DNA of 64,000 nt from an uncultured Actinomycetes bacterium (GCA_903924205.1 CAIYAP010000004.1:164801-228800), one strand, 5' to 3'; positions 8,638-18,403 are shown, counted from the stretch's first letter. Notes: generated by a model not told the origin, from the sequence alone. Numbers and translations: made by a program.

Positions 8638-10161
8638 TTATCGCTCGACCGTGCGCACTCCGGTGCTCGCCGACATGCTGTCCGCTTCCACCAGGAAGGT
8701 GGGCACCGCAATGGCCTCATCTTCATGGTGGGTGTCGTCTGCTTCCGGAGCCGAGACCGAGACGTACTCACCGTCGGCAGTACGGGTCACGAGGTTGACG
8801 GTCTTGCGAGCGCCCGCCTTTTCCCAGTTCTGCATTTCGATACATATGCGCTTCGCGATGGGGTACGTCACGAACGGTGCGATCGCCACGAGCACTCGCA
8901 TGGCCACCAACACCGAATTCAGTGTCGTGTGCAGATAATTGGCAATCACGTCCGTGGACGAAGCAATGAACATCATGAATACCAAGGCGAAGACCGAGGC
9001 ACCAAGCGCGGTGCGCGTCGCGTTATCGCGCGGGCGCTCGAGCAAGTGGTGCATGTCGTTGTCCTTGGTGAACTTTCGCTCGATCATCGGCCACACCATG
9101 ATGATGTTGAACAAGATGCCCGGGAAGACCACGGCCGGGATCGTCACTTCCAGCGGAATGGTGTGCCCAAAGGCCACGAACTCCCAGCTCGGCATAATGC
9201 GCAAGAATCCGTCAAGGAAGCCCATGTACCAGTCCGGCTGGACGGCGTAGCTAATACGAGCCGCCTCATATTGACCAAACTGCCAAATCGGGTTGATCTG
9301 GGTGAAGGCACCGAGGAGGGCAATCACTCCAGCCACGATGAACAAGAATCCCGTGGTCTTGAAGATGAAGACCGGGAACATGGGAGAGCCGACCACATTG
9401 CGTTCGCTGCGGCCCGGACCGGGGAACTGGGTGTGCTTTTGGCGAACCAGCAGGGCCAAGTGTCCACCCAGAAGACCCAAGATGAGGGCCGGGATCAGCA
9501 GGACGTGCAGCATGTAGAAGCGCGGGACCCACGCCGTACCGGGGAAGTTACCGCCGAACACGAAGAAGGCGAGGTAGGTACCGACAACTGGCACGGACTC
9601 CATGATGGAGTAAGCGATGCGAAGACCCGTACCCGAGACGAGGTCGTCGGGCAACGAGTATCCGAGGAAGCCGTTGGCGATGGCGAGGATCATGAGGTTG
9701 ACACCGACAAGCCAGTTCGTCTCACGTGGCTTGCGGAACGCCCCGGTAAAGAACACGCGCATCATGTGCACCACGATCGAACCCACGAAAATGTCGCAGG
9801 CCCAGTGGTGCATCTGACGCATGAGCAAACCGCCGCGCACGAAGAGCGAGAGGTCCACCGATGACGCGTAGGCCGCGGACACCTTGGTACCAAACAACGG
9901 CGCGAAGGCACCCTTGTAGGTCACCATTTCGCCGGAGGGGACGAAGTAGAGGGTGAGGAAGATGCCGGTGGCGAGCAACACCACGAAGGAATACAAGGCA
10001 ATCTCACCGAGCATGAATGACCAGTGGTCCGGGAAAATCTTGTCCATGAAGGTTCGGCCGCCCTTGGCGATACCGAGACGCTCATCGAGCTCGTTGATGG
10101 TTTGGCCGAGCTTGCCGTAGGGGCCGAGGGCCGCCTTTTGCTGACGCTTCGTCATAGCCAT
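8638..10161 (-). CDS. qcrB: Cytochrome bc complex, cytochrome b subunit
   Basis: Quinol-oxidising membrane subunit of the actinobacterial bcc complex; binds the two b hemes and oxidises menaquinol. 507 aa, with the C-terminal extension typical of actinobacteria. The heme-ligand helix containing MRQMHHWACDIFVG and VVHMMRVF is present, as is a second His pair around HVLLIPALILGLLGGHLALL, and a PDWYMGF segment where the quinol-oxidation PEWY loop normally lies. It starts 3 nt after the qcrA stop and belongs to the ctaE-qcrC-qcrA-qcrB transcript. Confidence 0.96.
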   Translation of the reverse strand: MAMTKRQQKAALGPYGKLGQTINELDERLGIAKGGRTFMDKIFPDHWSFMLGEIALYSFVVLLATGIFLTLYFVPSGEMVTYKGAFAPLFGTKVSAAYASSVDLSLFVRGGLLMRQMHHWACDIFVGSIVVHMMRVFFTGAFRKPRETNWLVGVNLMILAIANGFLGYSLPDDLVSGTGLRIAYSIMESVPVVGTYLAFFVFGGNFPGTAWVPRFYMLHVLLIPALILGLLGGHLALLVRQKHTQFPGPGRSERNVVGSPMFPVFIFKTTGFLFIVAGVIALLGAFTQINPIWQFGQYEAARISYAVQPDWYMGFLDGFLRIMPSWEFVAFGHTIPLEVTIPAVVFPGILFNIIMVWPMIERKFTKDNDMHHLLERPRDNATRTALGASVFALVFMMFIASSTDVIANYLHTTLNSVLVAMRVLVAIAPFVTYPIAKRICIEMQNWEKAGARKTVNLVTRTADGEYVSVSAPEADDTHHEDEAIAVPTFLVEADSMSASTGVRTVER

Positions 10162-10164
10162 GAT

Positions 10165-11103
10165 TTAGCCACGCTCCCAGAATCCGGGGCCGACGGGCTC
10201 CGTGAAGTCACTTTGGCTTCGCAGGTAACCCTCGGCGTCGATGTACAGAGGAAGTTGCGGCAAAGGGCGAGGCGCTGGTCCGAAGATCTGCTGGGCACCG
10301 TCATTTACCGTGAACATGGATTGGTGGCACGGACAGACCAGCGTTTGTAGCTGCTGCTCGTAGAGGCCTACCGGGCAACCGAGGTGCGTGCACAGCTTCG
10401 AATACGCCACGTAGCCCTTCGGCGCCCACGTTTCGCGACCCTTTCGAGTCACGACATCAGTGGTCGAAATACGAATGACGACAACTTGGTCAACGGCTTG
10501 ACCATTGTCCGTGTCCTGGAAACCTTCGGGGTACACCGTGGCAATGCTGCCCACGAGGAGGTCGTCCTGGTGGACGCGACGGCCACTTTGGTCGACGACG
10601 TACGAGCCCTTACGCCAGTCAGTGTGAAACAAGGTCCCCTTCGGCAAGGGCCCGAGGCTGCGCAGTAGCGGGAATGCCGCCACGACGCCGAAGACGCCGA
10701 GGCCACCGCCGAGCAGGCCACCAAGGGCCTTACGACGACCGATGAGTCGAACGCCACGGTTCTGCAATGCGTCCGACATGGCGTCGCGCTCCGCGGCTGT
10801 CGAGGCGAGTGCGTGACGCTCTTCCACGAAGGGGCCTCGCGGCATGAGGTACTTACCCCACGCCACCATGCCGACACCGATGAGAAAGAGGCCAGAGCCG
10901 ATGGTGGCTCCCAAGGTCCACGGCTTCGCAATGATCCAGTACGCGTAGCCAAAGAGTCCGAAGCAGATCAGCCCGAGAACGAACAAGATGGCGATGACCG
11001 CTTCTACGCGCGCCGGATTCTGCGCGAGGGGCTGCATGTGCGGGTCGTCGGAGCGAGCCGTGGTGATGGAGACGGGAGTCTCCGTTTCGTGTGCGTTAGC
11101 CAT
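10165..11103 (-). CDS. qcrA: Cytochrome bc complex, Rieske iron-sulfur subunit
   Basis: Transfers electrons from menaquinol to the diheme cytochrome c through a [2Fe-2S] cluster. The ATG at 11103 gives 312 aa and overlaps the qcrC stop by 8 nt; a longer reading exists but would lie inside qcrC. Several hydrophobic helices in the N-terminal half (two near residues 35-85 and one near 130-150), characteristic of the actinobacterial form, precede the Rieske domain. The cluster-binding motifs CTHLGC and CPCHQS are intact, about 20 residues apart. Confidence 0.96.
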   Translation of the reverse strand: MANAHETETPVSITTARSDDPHMQPLAQNPARVEAVIAILFVLGLICFGLFGYAYWIIAKPWTLGATIGSGLFLIGVGMVAWGKYLMPRGPFVEERHALASTAAERDAMSDALQNRGVRLIGRRKALGGLLGGGLGVFGVVAAFPLLRSLGPLPKGTLFHTDWRKGSYVVDQSGRRVHQDDLLVGSIATVYPEGFQDTDNGQAVDQVVVIRISTTDVVTRKGRETWAPKGYVAYSKLCTHLGCPVGLYEQQLQTLVCPCHQSMFTVNDGAQQIFGPAPRPLPQLPLYIDAEGYLRSQSDFTEPVGPGFWERG

Positions 11104-12007
11104 TGTTGCGCTCTCCCACCCAGAAGCCGAGAAGTGCCAAGACACCGACACCAATGGCTAGTCCAATAAATCCTTCGGCGACCGGACCGAGTCCTCCCAA
11201 GCCCAGACCACCATCATTTTGAGGGTGGGAGATGGGACCGGAGACGTAGGCCACGATGTCGCGGACCTGAGCGTCGCTCAAGTTGCCGGTGAACATCGGC
11301 ATGTTGCCCGGGCCCGTACGGATTGCCTCAACAACTTGGTTCTTCGGAATCTTGTGCAAGCTCGGCGCATACGTGCCGTCTGCCAAGGCATCGCCACCAC
11401 CGGTGATGGTGTGGCAAGCCGCACAGTTCAGTGCGAACAAGGCGGCGCCATTGGAGATGCTCGCGTTTGACAAGTTCACCTGCGGAACGAGCGGGTAGCC
11501 CGCCTGCAGCGAGTTCACCCATGCCGCGATGGCCAGCGCGTCGGCGTGAGAAAACACGGACTTGGCGCGCACGGCCTGCACAGTGGTCGGGTTAGCGGCC
11601 GGCATGCGACCGGACTCAATCCAAAAGTCCACAACTGCCGGTCCGAGGCCCACCAAGTTCGGGTACGCGCCTGGCGTACCCGCATAGGGAACACCGTTGG
11701 CAGCTTCGCCGTGACACGAGGAGCAGTTCTGCATGTACAGCGCCTTGCCCAAGTGCTCGAGCTGGGCCTGGGACACACCGAGCAATTGCGCGGGGGTCTG
11801 GTACGAGATCGACGACGAACCGTACTTAATGATTTGACCGGAGGAGTCGGTGACGACGCCAGAGTTCGGCGCACCTGAGTCCGGACGCGCCGTGGTCAAA
11901 CCATTATTGGGGTTGGGCTTAGAAGCCGAGGCCGTGCCGACATAGGCGGAGGCGGTGCCCAAGAACGCAACCGCGGTGGCGGCCAAAAGACGGGGAAAAT
12001 TCTTCAT
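11096..12007 (-). CDS. qcrC: Diheme cytochrome c subunit of the bcc complex
   Basis: Replaces the soluble cytochrome c in actinobacteria, passing electrons from the Rieske centre to the oxidase. The start at 12007 gives 303 aa with an AGGA site close upstream. There is an N-terminal signal or anchor helix, a low-complexity Asn/Gly/Ser segment, and two heme c sites: C95-x2-C98-H99 (CSSCHG) and C195-x2-C198-H199 (CAACHT). A hydrophobic helix near the C-terminus followed by basic residues anchors it. It starts 5 nt after ctaE. Confidence 0.96.
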   Translation of the reverse strand: MKNFPRLLAATAVAFLGTASAYVGTASASKPNPNNGLTTARPDSGAPNSGVVTDSSGQIIKYGSSSISYQTPAQLLGVSQAQLEHLGKALYMQNCSSCHGEAANGVPYAGTPGAYPNLVGLGPAVVDFWIESGRMPAANPTTVQAVRAKSVFSHADALAIAAWVNSLQAGYPLVPQVNLSNASISNGAALFALNCAACHTITGGGDALADGTYAPSLHKIPKNQVVEAIRTGPGNMPMFTGNLSDAQVRDIVAYVSGPISHPQNDGGLGLGGLGPVAEGFIGLAIGVGVLALLGFWVGERNNG

Positions 12008-12012
12008 ATGTC

Positions 12013-12651
12013 CTACTTGAGAAGGAAGAGGGCCGAGTACAGACCGACCCACACGACATCAACGAAGTGCCAGTAGTAACTGACACCTTGGAAGGCGGCG
12101 AGCTCGCCGGGGTCGCCCGTGCGGCCCTTCATGCGGAAAAGCAAGAAGCCCATGGCCACCAGACCGAGTACCACGTGCAGACCGTGAAGTCCGGTGGAAA
12201 TGTAGAAAATGGAACCAAAGGCGTTGGTGTGCCAACGAGTCTCCATGTGAATCCACTCGTACATCTGGTTGAGTACGAAGACGGCACCCATGGCGATGGT
12301 CCACCAGATCCAGCGACGCGCCTCGACGCGACGATTGTGCTCTTCGAGCCACACCGCGTACTGCATGGTGAAAGACGACGCGACGAGGATGATCGTGAAG
12401 ATGCCCGCCTGCAGAGTGTCTAGTTTGGTACCCGTGGGCGGCCATACGCCCAGGTTGGCTCGGATGGTAAATAGCGCGGCGAAGAGGCCGGAGAAGAACA
12501 TCAGCTCGGAACCGAGCCAAATCATCACGCCAATCGCCAACATCGGCGGTCGGTCGTGAACAATCTTTTCCTGCTTCGCCAGGCTCGGGAGGGAAGATGC
12601 CTGACTCACGGCTTCTATTTTTATCGCTTTTTCGTTCACGTCAGACACCAT
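12013..12651 (-). CDS. ctaE: Cytochrome c oxidase subunit III
   Basis: Core membrane subunit of the aa3 oxidase, 212 aa, with five predicted helices typical of the short actinobacterial form. The segment WLGSELMFFSGLFAAL carries the conserved Glu, and the YYWHFVDVVW motif near the C-terminus is diagnostic. As in other actinobacteria it heads the qcrCAB operon rather than lying beside ctaD. The gene starts only 7 nt after the helD stop; GAGAG just before the ATG is a weak ribosome site. Confidence 0.95.
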   Translation of the reverse strand: MVSDVNEKAIKIEAVSQASSLPSLAKQEKIVHDRPPMLAIGVMIWLGSELMFFSGLFAALFTIRANLGVWPPTGTKLDTLQAGIFTIILVASSFTMQYAVWLEEHNRRVEARRWIWWTIAMGAVFVLNQMYEWIHMETRWHTNAFGSIFYISTGLHGLHVVLGLVAMGFLLFRMKGRTGDPGELAAFQGVSYYWHFVDVVWVGLYSALFLLK

Positions 12652-12658
12652 CTCTCAA

Positions 12659-14950
12659 TTAGGCCGGAATTGTCGGTGGAAGGGGCTCGCGATGCACGAG
12701 CGTCAGTCGCTTGGTCGGACGGGTCATCGCCACATACAAGGTCCGAAGTCCGCGTGACGTGAGTTCGCCCGAACCGCCACGGCGGGCAATTTCACGCGGC
12801 TCGATGACCACAACCCCGTCGAATTCCAGACCGTTCGAGCCTTCGGCGGCCACGACCGCCAAGGGGGCCGAGAGGGCATCGCCACCGGAGGTGGAGGCAT
12901 TCAGGGCCACGAGACCCGCCGCCGTGAGGAGGTCACACATCTCCCCCACGCGAGAGGCAGTCACGACGACCGCAATGCGACCGGGCGCAACTTGCTCGGT
13001 CATCTGACGAACTTCATCCACGACGGCCTCGGCAAAATTCGCGGCGGCGGCACGGACCACGGGTGCGTAACCGACTTCGCGGACCGGTTGCGGCGGCTCG
13101 AGGTCGGGCGTCGCGGCGCGCAAGGTGGGCGCGGCAAAGTCGAGCACTTCACGCGGGGTGCGATAGCTGACGCTGAGGTCAACGCGCATTACCGCACGAC
13201 GAGGCTCCAGGACTTCAATCACGGTGTCCCACGAGGCAGATGAGGCGGCCGTGGTGGCTTGGCCCATGTCGCCAACAATGGTCATGGAGCCCGAAAGGTC
13301 GCGGCGCTTCACGACGCGCAACTGCATGGGTGAGAGATCTTGCGCCTCGTCGATGACGATGTGGCCGTATGTCTGAAACTCCGCTTCGTCACGATCGAGA
13401 TACATCGTGGGCGCCAAACGTGTGGCTTCTCGTACCGCGGCCGCGCGCACATCCGGCGCGTACGCGTCGAGGTCCAGTCCGTCGAGAACATTCTCGCCAC
13501 GTGCCACCGCACGGGGACGGCGACGCGGTCCGAGCACCACGCGTGCCTCGTCAATTAATGCCGCGTCGGCGTCGGTCCAGCGCACATCATCAAGATCGCC
13601 ACTGCGTTCTCGCACCAAGAGGGCGCACTCGTCTTCCGTCAAAATGCCCGCACCAGCGGCGCGAATGAGTGCCGGCGCACCAAAGAGGTCGTGGAGCAAT
13701 TCTTGTCCTGACAAGCGGGGCCACATACGCGCCATGGCCGCCTTGAACTCGGGAGTGCGACGGATACGGTCGTCAATGTCGTCCGCGGCTCCATCTTCAT
13801 CGTGTTGCTCGAGGCGATAGCGAGCGCGATAATCAGCGGCCAATTTGCTGGCGAGTTCACGACCCAGCGCACTTCGACGCGAGTTGTGGTTTCCCGGACG
13901 GCGCCGAGCGCGCTCCACCGCCTCCTCGCTCATGGCCACTGTCAAGGTCACGTTGCCACGGCCGAAGGAGATGGCCACGTCCTGGCGAAGGGCGCGTTGG
14001 CGAGTTCGCACCGCTCGCGTGATCACGCGGGCCATGCGCAGGTCACCCTTGATCGCCGCAATCTCGTCGGCCTCGACTCCGCGAACCGGGACATTCACGA
14101 TCAGCTGCGAAATCGTCGACAGCGTGACCCCAGACTCACCGAGGGATGGCAAGACGTTTTCGATGTAGTTGAGAAAGAGGGGGTTCGGGCCGACGACTAA
14201 CACGCCTTGGCGCTCCAAGGTGACGCGGTGAGTGAAGAGGAGATAGGCCGAGCGGTGCAGCGCCACGGCAGTCTTGCCGGTTCCTGGGCCCCCCTGCACG
14301 ATCAAGATGCCCGGAAGTGGTGAGCGGATAATCAGGTCCTGCTCACCTTGGATGGTGGCAACGATGTCGCCCATGCGGCCGGTGCGCGCGCGCCCTAACG
14401 CGGCGAGGAGAGCACCCGCACCACCCAGAGCGAGACCGCCATCGAGGAGGCCGTCCGCGGTCAGGTCAGCGGCATCTCCCTCCGAGAGAGAAATGTTGCC
14501 GTCGCTGTCGGCGAAGTATTCGTCTTCTACCGACTGGACGGAGTTGTTCACGATCGAAATATGGCGTCGACGTGCCAGACCCAAAGGTTCGACACCAGTG
14601 GCTCGGTAAAAGCCTTCGGCAATAGGCGCTCGCCAATCGACCACGAGAGGTTCGAGCTCTTCGTCGGTCACCGCCAAACGCCCCACGTGGTAGCTCGCAC
14701 CCGACTCCGGACCGCCCTGGCCATAGTCAATACGACCGAAAAAGAGTGGGGCATCGCCAATGGCGAGCTGGTCAAGGCGCTGCAACGCCGTGTTCATCAC
14801 CACGTCGCGTTGCACGAGATCGCCGGCTTCGTTCATGTGTGCCACGGCAGCCTGGTCGCGTAGGTAACGCGCTTCGTCTCGCATGTGGTCAAGAGCCGCG
14901 AGGGCTCGCGCCAGGAAGGCTTGTTCCTCGGCAATGTCGCGTTCGTGCAT
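12659..14950 (-). CDS. helD: HelD/HelR-type superfamily 1 ATPase (RNA polymerase recycling)
   Basis: 763 aa. HelD proteins bind RNA polymerase and use ATP to release stalled complexes; some actinobacterial members give rifamycin tolerance. Seen here: a charged N-terminal helical region (residues 1-65) suitable for the coiled-coil arm, a VVDWRAPIAEGFYRAT segment characteristic of the family, Walker A GGPGTGKTAV (about 220-230), Walker B VIDEAQDLS, the VSYRTPREV motif, and the C-terminal LYVAMTRPTKRL motif VI. The ATG at 14950 has AAAGG 8 nt upstream; a GTG one codon earlier is possible. Divergent from hemE. Confidence 0.88.
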   Translation of the reverse strand: MHERDIAEEQAFLARALAALDHMRDEARYLRDQAAVAHMNEAGDLVQRDVVMNTALQRLDQLAIGDAPLFFGRIDYGQGGPESGASYHVGRLAVTDEELEPLVVDWRAPIAEGFYRATGVEPLGLARRRHISIVNNSVQSVEDEYFADSDGNISLSEGDAADLTADGLLDGGLALGGAGALLAALGRARTGRMGDIVATIQGEQDLIIRSPLPGILIVQGGPGTGKTAVALHRSAYLLFTHRVTLERQGVLVVGPNPLFLNYIENVLPSLGESGVTLSTISQLIVNVPVRGVEADEIAAIKGDLRMARVITRAVRTRQRALRQDVAISFGRGNVTLTVAMSEEAVERARRRPGNHNSRRSALGRELASKLAADYRARYRLEQHDEDGAADDIDDRIRRTPEFKAAMARMWPRLSGQELLHDLFGAPALIRAAGAGILTEDECALLVRERSGDLDDVRWTDADAALIDEARVVLGPRRRPRAVARGENVLDGLDLDAYAPDVRAAAVREATRLAPTMYLDRDEAEFQTYGHIVIDEAQDLSPMQLRVVKRRDLSGSMTIVGDMGQATTAASSASWDTVIEVLEPRRAVMRVDLSVSYRTPREVLDFAAPTLRAATPDLEPPQPVREVGYAPVVRAAAANFAEAVVDEVRQMTEQVAPGRIAVVVTASRVGEMCDLLTAAGLVALNASTSGGDALSAPLAVVAAEGSNGLEFDGVVVIEPREIARRGGSGELTSRGLRTLYVAMTRPTKRLTLVHREPLPPTIPA

Positions 14951-14979
14951 CACGGCGACCTTTCGTCAGCGGACGAGCC

Positions 14980-14985
14980 AGTTTA
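14980..14985 (-). promoter_or_regulatory. Candidate -10 element for helD
   Basis: TAAACT on the minus strand about 30 nt upstream of the helD start, which would give a short leader containing the AAAGG ribosome site. No convincing -35 box. Confidence 0.3.
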
Positions 14986-15054
14986 GGTCACTTCCGCATG
15001 GTCGCCGATGGCCCATCGCGCCCTACCATGGAACCCAGAACAAAGGGGTATCTC

Positions 15055-16092
15055 GTGGCCGAACCAGTCTTCTTACGTGCCTGTCGAGGCGAGAGTGTCG
15101 AGCACGTCCCGGTGTGGTTCATGCGCCAGGCGGGGCGCTCACTCCCGGAATATCGCGCCCTGCGTGGCACGGGGTCCATTTTGGACGCCCTGGCCGATCC
15201 CGACTTGGCCTGCGAAGTGACTCTGCAGCCGGTGCGGCGATACGGCGTCGACGCCGCCATCTTGTTCTCGGACATCGTGGTGCCCGCCCACTCAGTGGGA
15301 TTTGGCGTTGATGTCGTGCCCGGTCGTGGCCCAGTCATCGCCGAGCCCTTCCGCTCCGCGGCCGACCTGGAGCGACTTCGCGAGCTCACGCTGGAGGACG
15401 TTCGACACGTCACCGACACCGTGGACAAGGTCATCGTCGCCTTGGCCGAGACCAACACCCCGCTGATTGGCTTCGCCGGTGCCCCCTTCACGGTGGCGAG
15501 CTACCTCGTCGAGGGCGCCCCCACGCGCACCTTCGGCATCATCAAAGGCCTCATGCACAGCGACCCGGTTCTCTACCACTCGTTGATGGACCGCCTCGTG
15601 CAGATGACGATTACCTTTCTCCGCGCCCAGGTTGACCACGGTGCTCGCGCACTGCAACTCTTTGACTCGTGGGCTGGTTCACTCACGCGCGACGAATACG
15701 TCCGCTTCGCCCTCCCCGCCACTCAGCAAGTCTTGGCCGGTATTGCCGACCTCGACGTCCCCACCATCTTGTTCGGCGTCGGCACTGGCGAAATCCTCGA
15801 TCTCATGGCGACGGCCGGCACCGACGTGATGGGCATTGACTGGCACGTCGACCTCGATGACGGTCGCCGTCGCGTGGGTGGCCGCCCGGTGCAGGGCAAC
15901 CTCGACCCCGCTCGCTGTCTCAACGGCGCCGACCTCGCCATCACCGCCACTCGCGACGTGCTGGCCAAGGCCGGCACGCAGCCGGGCCACATTTTCAATC
16001 TGGGTCACGGCGTGTTACCCGAGACTGATCCCGACGTCCTTACCCAGGTCGTTCGCGTCGTCCACGAAGAAGGAAAGGCTGGTGTGCGATGA
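15055..16092 (+). CDS. hemE: Uroporphyrinogen decarboxylase
   Basis: Converts uroporphyrinogen III to coproporphyrinogen III. The GTG at 15055 is preferred because AAAGGGG lies 6 nt upstream and the resulting 345 aa matches the family; an in-frame ATG at 15028 has no such site. Near the N-terminus is the substrate-binding PVWFMRQAGRSLPEYR segment; other hallmarks are FSDIVVPA, GFAGAPFTVASYL and the NLGHGVLPET motif near the end. First gene of a + strand heme cluster, joined to hemH by an ATGA overlap. A TACCAT at 15024-15029 may be its -10 element. Confidence 0.96.
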   Translation: MAEPVFLRACRGESVEHVPVWFMRQAGRSLPEYRALRGTGSILDALADPDLACEVTLQPVRRYGVDAAILFSDIVVPAHSVGFGVDVVPGRGPVIAEPFRSAADLERLRELTLEDVRHVTDTVDKVIVALAETNTPLIGFAGAPFTVASYLVEGAPTRTFGIIKGLMHSDPVLYHSLMDRLVQMTITFLRAQVDHGARALQLFDSWAGSLTRDEYVRFALPATQQVLAGIADLDVPTILFGVGTGEILDLMATAGTDVMGIDWHVDLDDGRRRVGGRPVQGNLDPARCLNGADLAITATRDVLAKAGTQPGHIFNLGHGVLPETDPDVLTQVVRVVHEEGKAGVR

Positions 16093-17000
16093 GCGCCATT
16101 GGTGTATTGATTATGGCGTACGGCACCCCGAGGTCCCCCGAGGGCATCGGTCCGTACTACACCCGAATTCGTCACGGCCGCCCGCCGACGGACGAACTTC
16201 TGGCCGACCTTACGCGTCGCTACAGCGCCATCGGTGGTCTGTCACCTTTGAATGAAGTGACCGATGCCCAAGTCGATGGCATCACGACCGCCCTGAACGA
16301 GTTGGACCCTGGCACGTACCTGGTCGCCTTCGGCTCGAAGTACGAAGCACCCTTCATCGAAGATGCCGCCGTCACCTTGCGCGAGGCGGGTTGCACGACG
16401 GTCGTCTGCGTCGCCCTCGCGCCGCACTCCGCCTCCATGTCGACGGGTCAATACATGTCGCGCGCTATCGCCGCTCTCGGCGAGGGTGTCGAGGCGTCGA
16501 TCATTGAGTCCTGGTGGGAAGAGCCCGGATTCTTGAACCTCGTGGCCGGCCGCGTACGTGAGGCGTTGGCACAGATCCCAACTGAGCGTCACGCCACCAC
16601 GCGCGTTATCTTCTCGGCGCACTCCTTGCCGGAAAAGATTTTGGCCCTGGGTGACAATTATCCCGACCAGCTCCTCGAGAGCGCGCGTCTCGTTGCCGAA
16701 CTCGCCGACGTTCCTTCCTGGATGATTGCGTGGCAGTCAGCCGGTCGTACCGCTGACCCCTGGATCGGTCCGGACATCTTGGAGGTGCTGCGCACCTTGC
16801 CCGCTGAGGGCATAACGGACATCGTGTCGTGCCCCATTGGCTTCGTCGCCGACCATCTTGAAGTTCTGTTCGATATCGACGTTGAGGCCCTCACCACCGC
16901 CACCGAGTGCGGCATGAACCTCGTACGTACGCGGTCACTGAACGCCGATCCTGAACTGTGCCGAGTCTTGGCGCATCGCGTGGCGACCACCGCGTCATGA
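16089..17000 (+). CDS. hemH: Ferrochelatase (probably coproporphyrin ferrochelatase)
   Basis: Inserts iron into the porphyrin ring. 303 aa. The active-site His lies in the IFSAHSLPEK segment, and the acidic residue of the metal path is in the C-terminal half (CPIGFVADHLEV). It starts in an ATGA overlap with hemE and is itself coupled to the following oxidase gene. In Actinobacteria this enzyme usually works on coproporphyrin III and the pathway finishes with HemQ; no hemQ is present in this window, so the substrate assignment rests on lineage. Confidence 0.93.
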   Translation: MSAIGVLIMAYGTPRSPEGIGPYYTRIRHGRPPTDELLADLTRRYSAIGGLSPLNEVTDAQVDGITTALNELDPGTYLVAFGSKYEAPFIEDAAVTLREAGCTTVVCVALAPHSASMSTGQYMSRAIAALGEGVEASIIESWWEEPGFLNLVAGRVREALAQIPTERHATTRVIFSAHSLPEKILALGDNYPDQLLESARLVAELADVPSWMIAWQSAGRTADPWIGPDILEVLRTLPAEGITDIVSCPIGFVADHLEVLFDIDVEALTTATECGMNLVRTRSLNADPELCRVLAHRVATTAS

Positions 17001-18403
17001 CCACGTCGGTCGTCATCGTGGGCGGCGGCATCGCCGCGGCGGCGGCGGCCTTCGAGCTCACCACGTCACATCGAGATGACCTACGTATCGACGTCATCAC
17101 CGGACCGTCACTCGGCGGCGCATTGCAGTCAACCTCCGTGGACGATCGTCACTTCGACCTCGGTGCGGATGGCTTCTTGGCCAAGCGCCCCGAAGCACGA
17201 GATTTCATTTGCGATCTCGGCCTCGGGAATGAGTTAGTCGACATTGCGGCGTCGGGCGCCTGGATTTACCTCGACGGACAGCTGAATGCGATTCCCACCG
17301 GGATGGTGCTGGGCGTACCCACCTCGCTCGCGCAACTGCGAGCCGTACCCGCGCTATCTCGGGCGGCGATGCGCGAAGCCTGGCGTGATCGTTTCCTGCC
17401 TCGCCGCCTCTCACTTCCCGACGGCGACGTGGCCATCGGTCAGATTTTGCGGCACAAGTTCGGTGATCACCTGACTCACGAACTTATTGAGCCCATGCTG
17501 GGGGGGATTCATGCCGGCCGCGTCGATGAACTAAGTGCCGCCACCGTGTTCCCGCAACTCCTAACGGCAGCGCGCGCCGGCGGCTCCTTGATGGCGGCCA
17601 TCGCTCCCCCGGCGACACCGGCATCACCGGGTCCCGCGTTCCAAACTCTCCGCGGCACCATGGGGTCACTCGCACCACGAGCGTTCGAGATTCTCGAAGG
17701 TCGTGGCGTTAGCGTTCGCCGTGGAGTCATCGCCACCAAGGTGCGGCGAACGACGGCCGCCACTCGCCCTTTCGAAGTGGACACCGAGGAGACCGCCACT
17801 CCCGCCGATGCGGTCGTGGTGGCCCTGGGACCTCGCCCTCTCGGGCAGGTCGCCGGTCATCTTCACCCCCACGTGGCGCGCTTAGCCGACACTCCGAGTG
17901 CCTCGGTGGCCATGGTGACCTTCATCGTGCCGGCGGCCGACGTCAACCTTCCCGAGTCCGGCACGGGCGTGCTCATCCCCCTCCTCACCCCTCATCGCGA
18001 GTCGAGGGATTCCTTCATCTCCACGGCGGTGACTTTCCTCGACCGCAAGTGGCCCCATGTGGCTCGCCCGCACAGCTTGCTGGTGCGGGTGCACTGTGGT
18101 CGCATCGACGACAGTCGCATCGCGGGGTTGAGCGATGACGAACTCACCCGACGAGTCGAGAGTGAGATGGCACAGCTCTTCGGTGCATGGCCCCGGGGCA
18201 GCGCGGTGACGGTCCAGCGCTGGACCGACGCGTTACCGCAATATCGAGTGGGGCACGGCGATCTCGTGGCGGCGGCACGCGCGGCCGTTCAGCCGGAGGG
18301 TATTTTTCTCGCCGGCATGCTGTACGACGGGGTGGGCATTCCCGCATCCATTGGCTCGGGACGACGGGCGGCCCGCGAGTTACTTGCCCGCCTGCCGCAG
18401 TAG
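16997..18403 (+). CDS. hemY: FAD-dependent coproporphyrinogen/protoporphyrinogen oxidase
   Basis: Oxidises the porphyrinogen macrocycle with oxygen as acceptor. 468 aa from an ATG that overlaps the hemH stop (ATGA). The N-terminus carries the dinucleotide-binding glycine motif VVIVGGGIAAAAAA; this is shorter and more Ala-rich than the usual GGGIxGL. A GADGFLAKRPE segment and the C-terminal FLAGMLYDGVGIPASIGSG motif that closes over FAD are clear. In this lineage it would act before hemH. The order hemE-hemH-hemY matches the coproporphyrin-dependent branch. Confidence 0.9.
   Translation: MTTSVVIVGGGIAAAAAAFELTTSHRDDLRIDVITGPSLGGALQSTSVDDRHFDLGADGFLAKRPEARDFICDLGLGNELVDIAASGAWIYLDGQLNAIPTGMVLGVPTSLAQLRAVPALSRAAMREAWRDRFLPRRLSLPDGDVAIGQILRHKFGDHLTHELIEPMLGGIHAGRVDELSAATVFPQLLTAARAGGSLMAAIAPPATPASPGPAFQTLRGTMGSLAPRAFEILEGRGVSVRRGVIATKVRRTTAATRPFEVDTEETATPADAVVVALGPRPLGQVAGHLHPHVARLADTPSASVAMVTFIVPAADVNLPESGTGVLIPLLTPHRESRDSFISTAVTFLDRKWPHVARPHSLLVRVHCGRIDDSRIAGLSDDELTRRVESEMAQLFGAWPRGSAVTVQRWTDALPQYRVGHGDLVAAARAAVQPEGIFLAGMLYDGVGIPASIGSGRRAARELLARLPQ

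Noticed and set aside
8725..9864. Long open frame (379 aa) on the plus strand opposite qcrB
   Set aside because: It mirrors the qcrB coding frame in a GC-rich gene, its product is rich in His, Glu, Arg and Gly with no domain, and qcrB is unambiguous.
15055..18403. A hemQ gene completing the coproporphyrin pathway
   Set aside because: None of the genes after hemY or elsewhere in the window has the chlorite-dismutase-like features expected of HemQ; it must lie outside the window if present.
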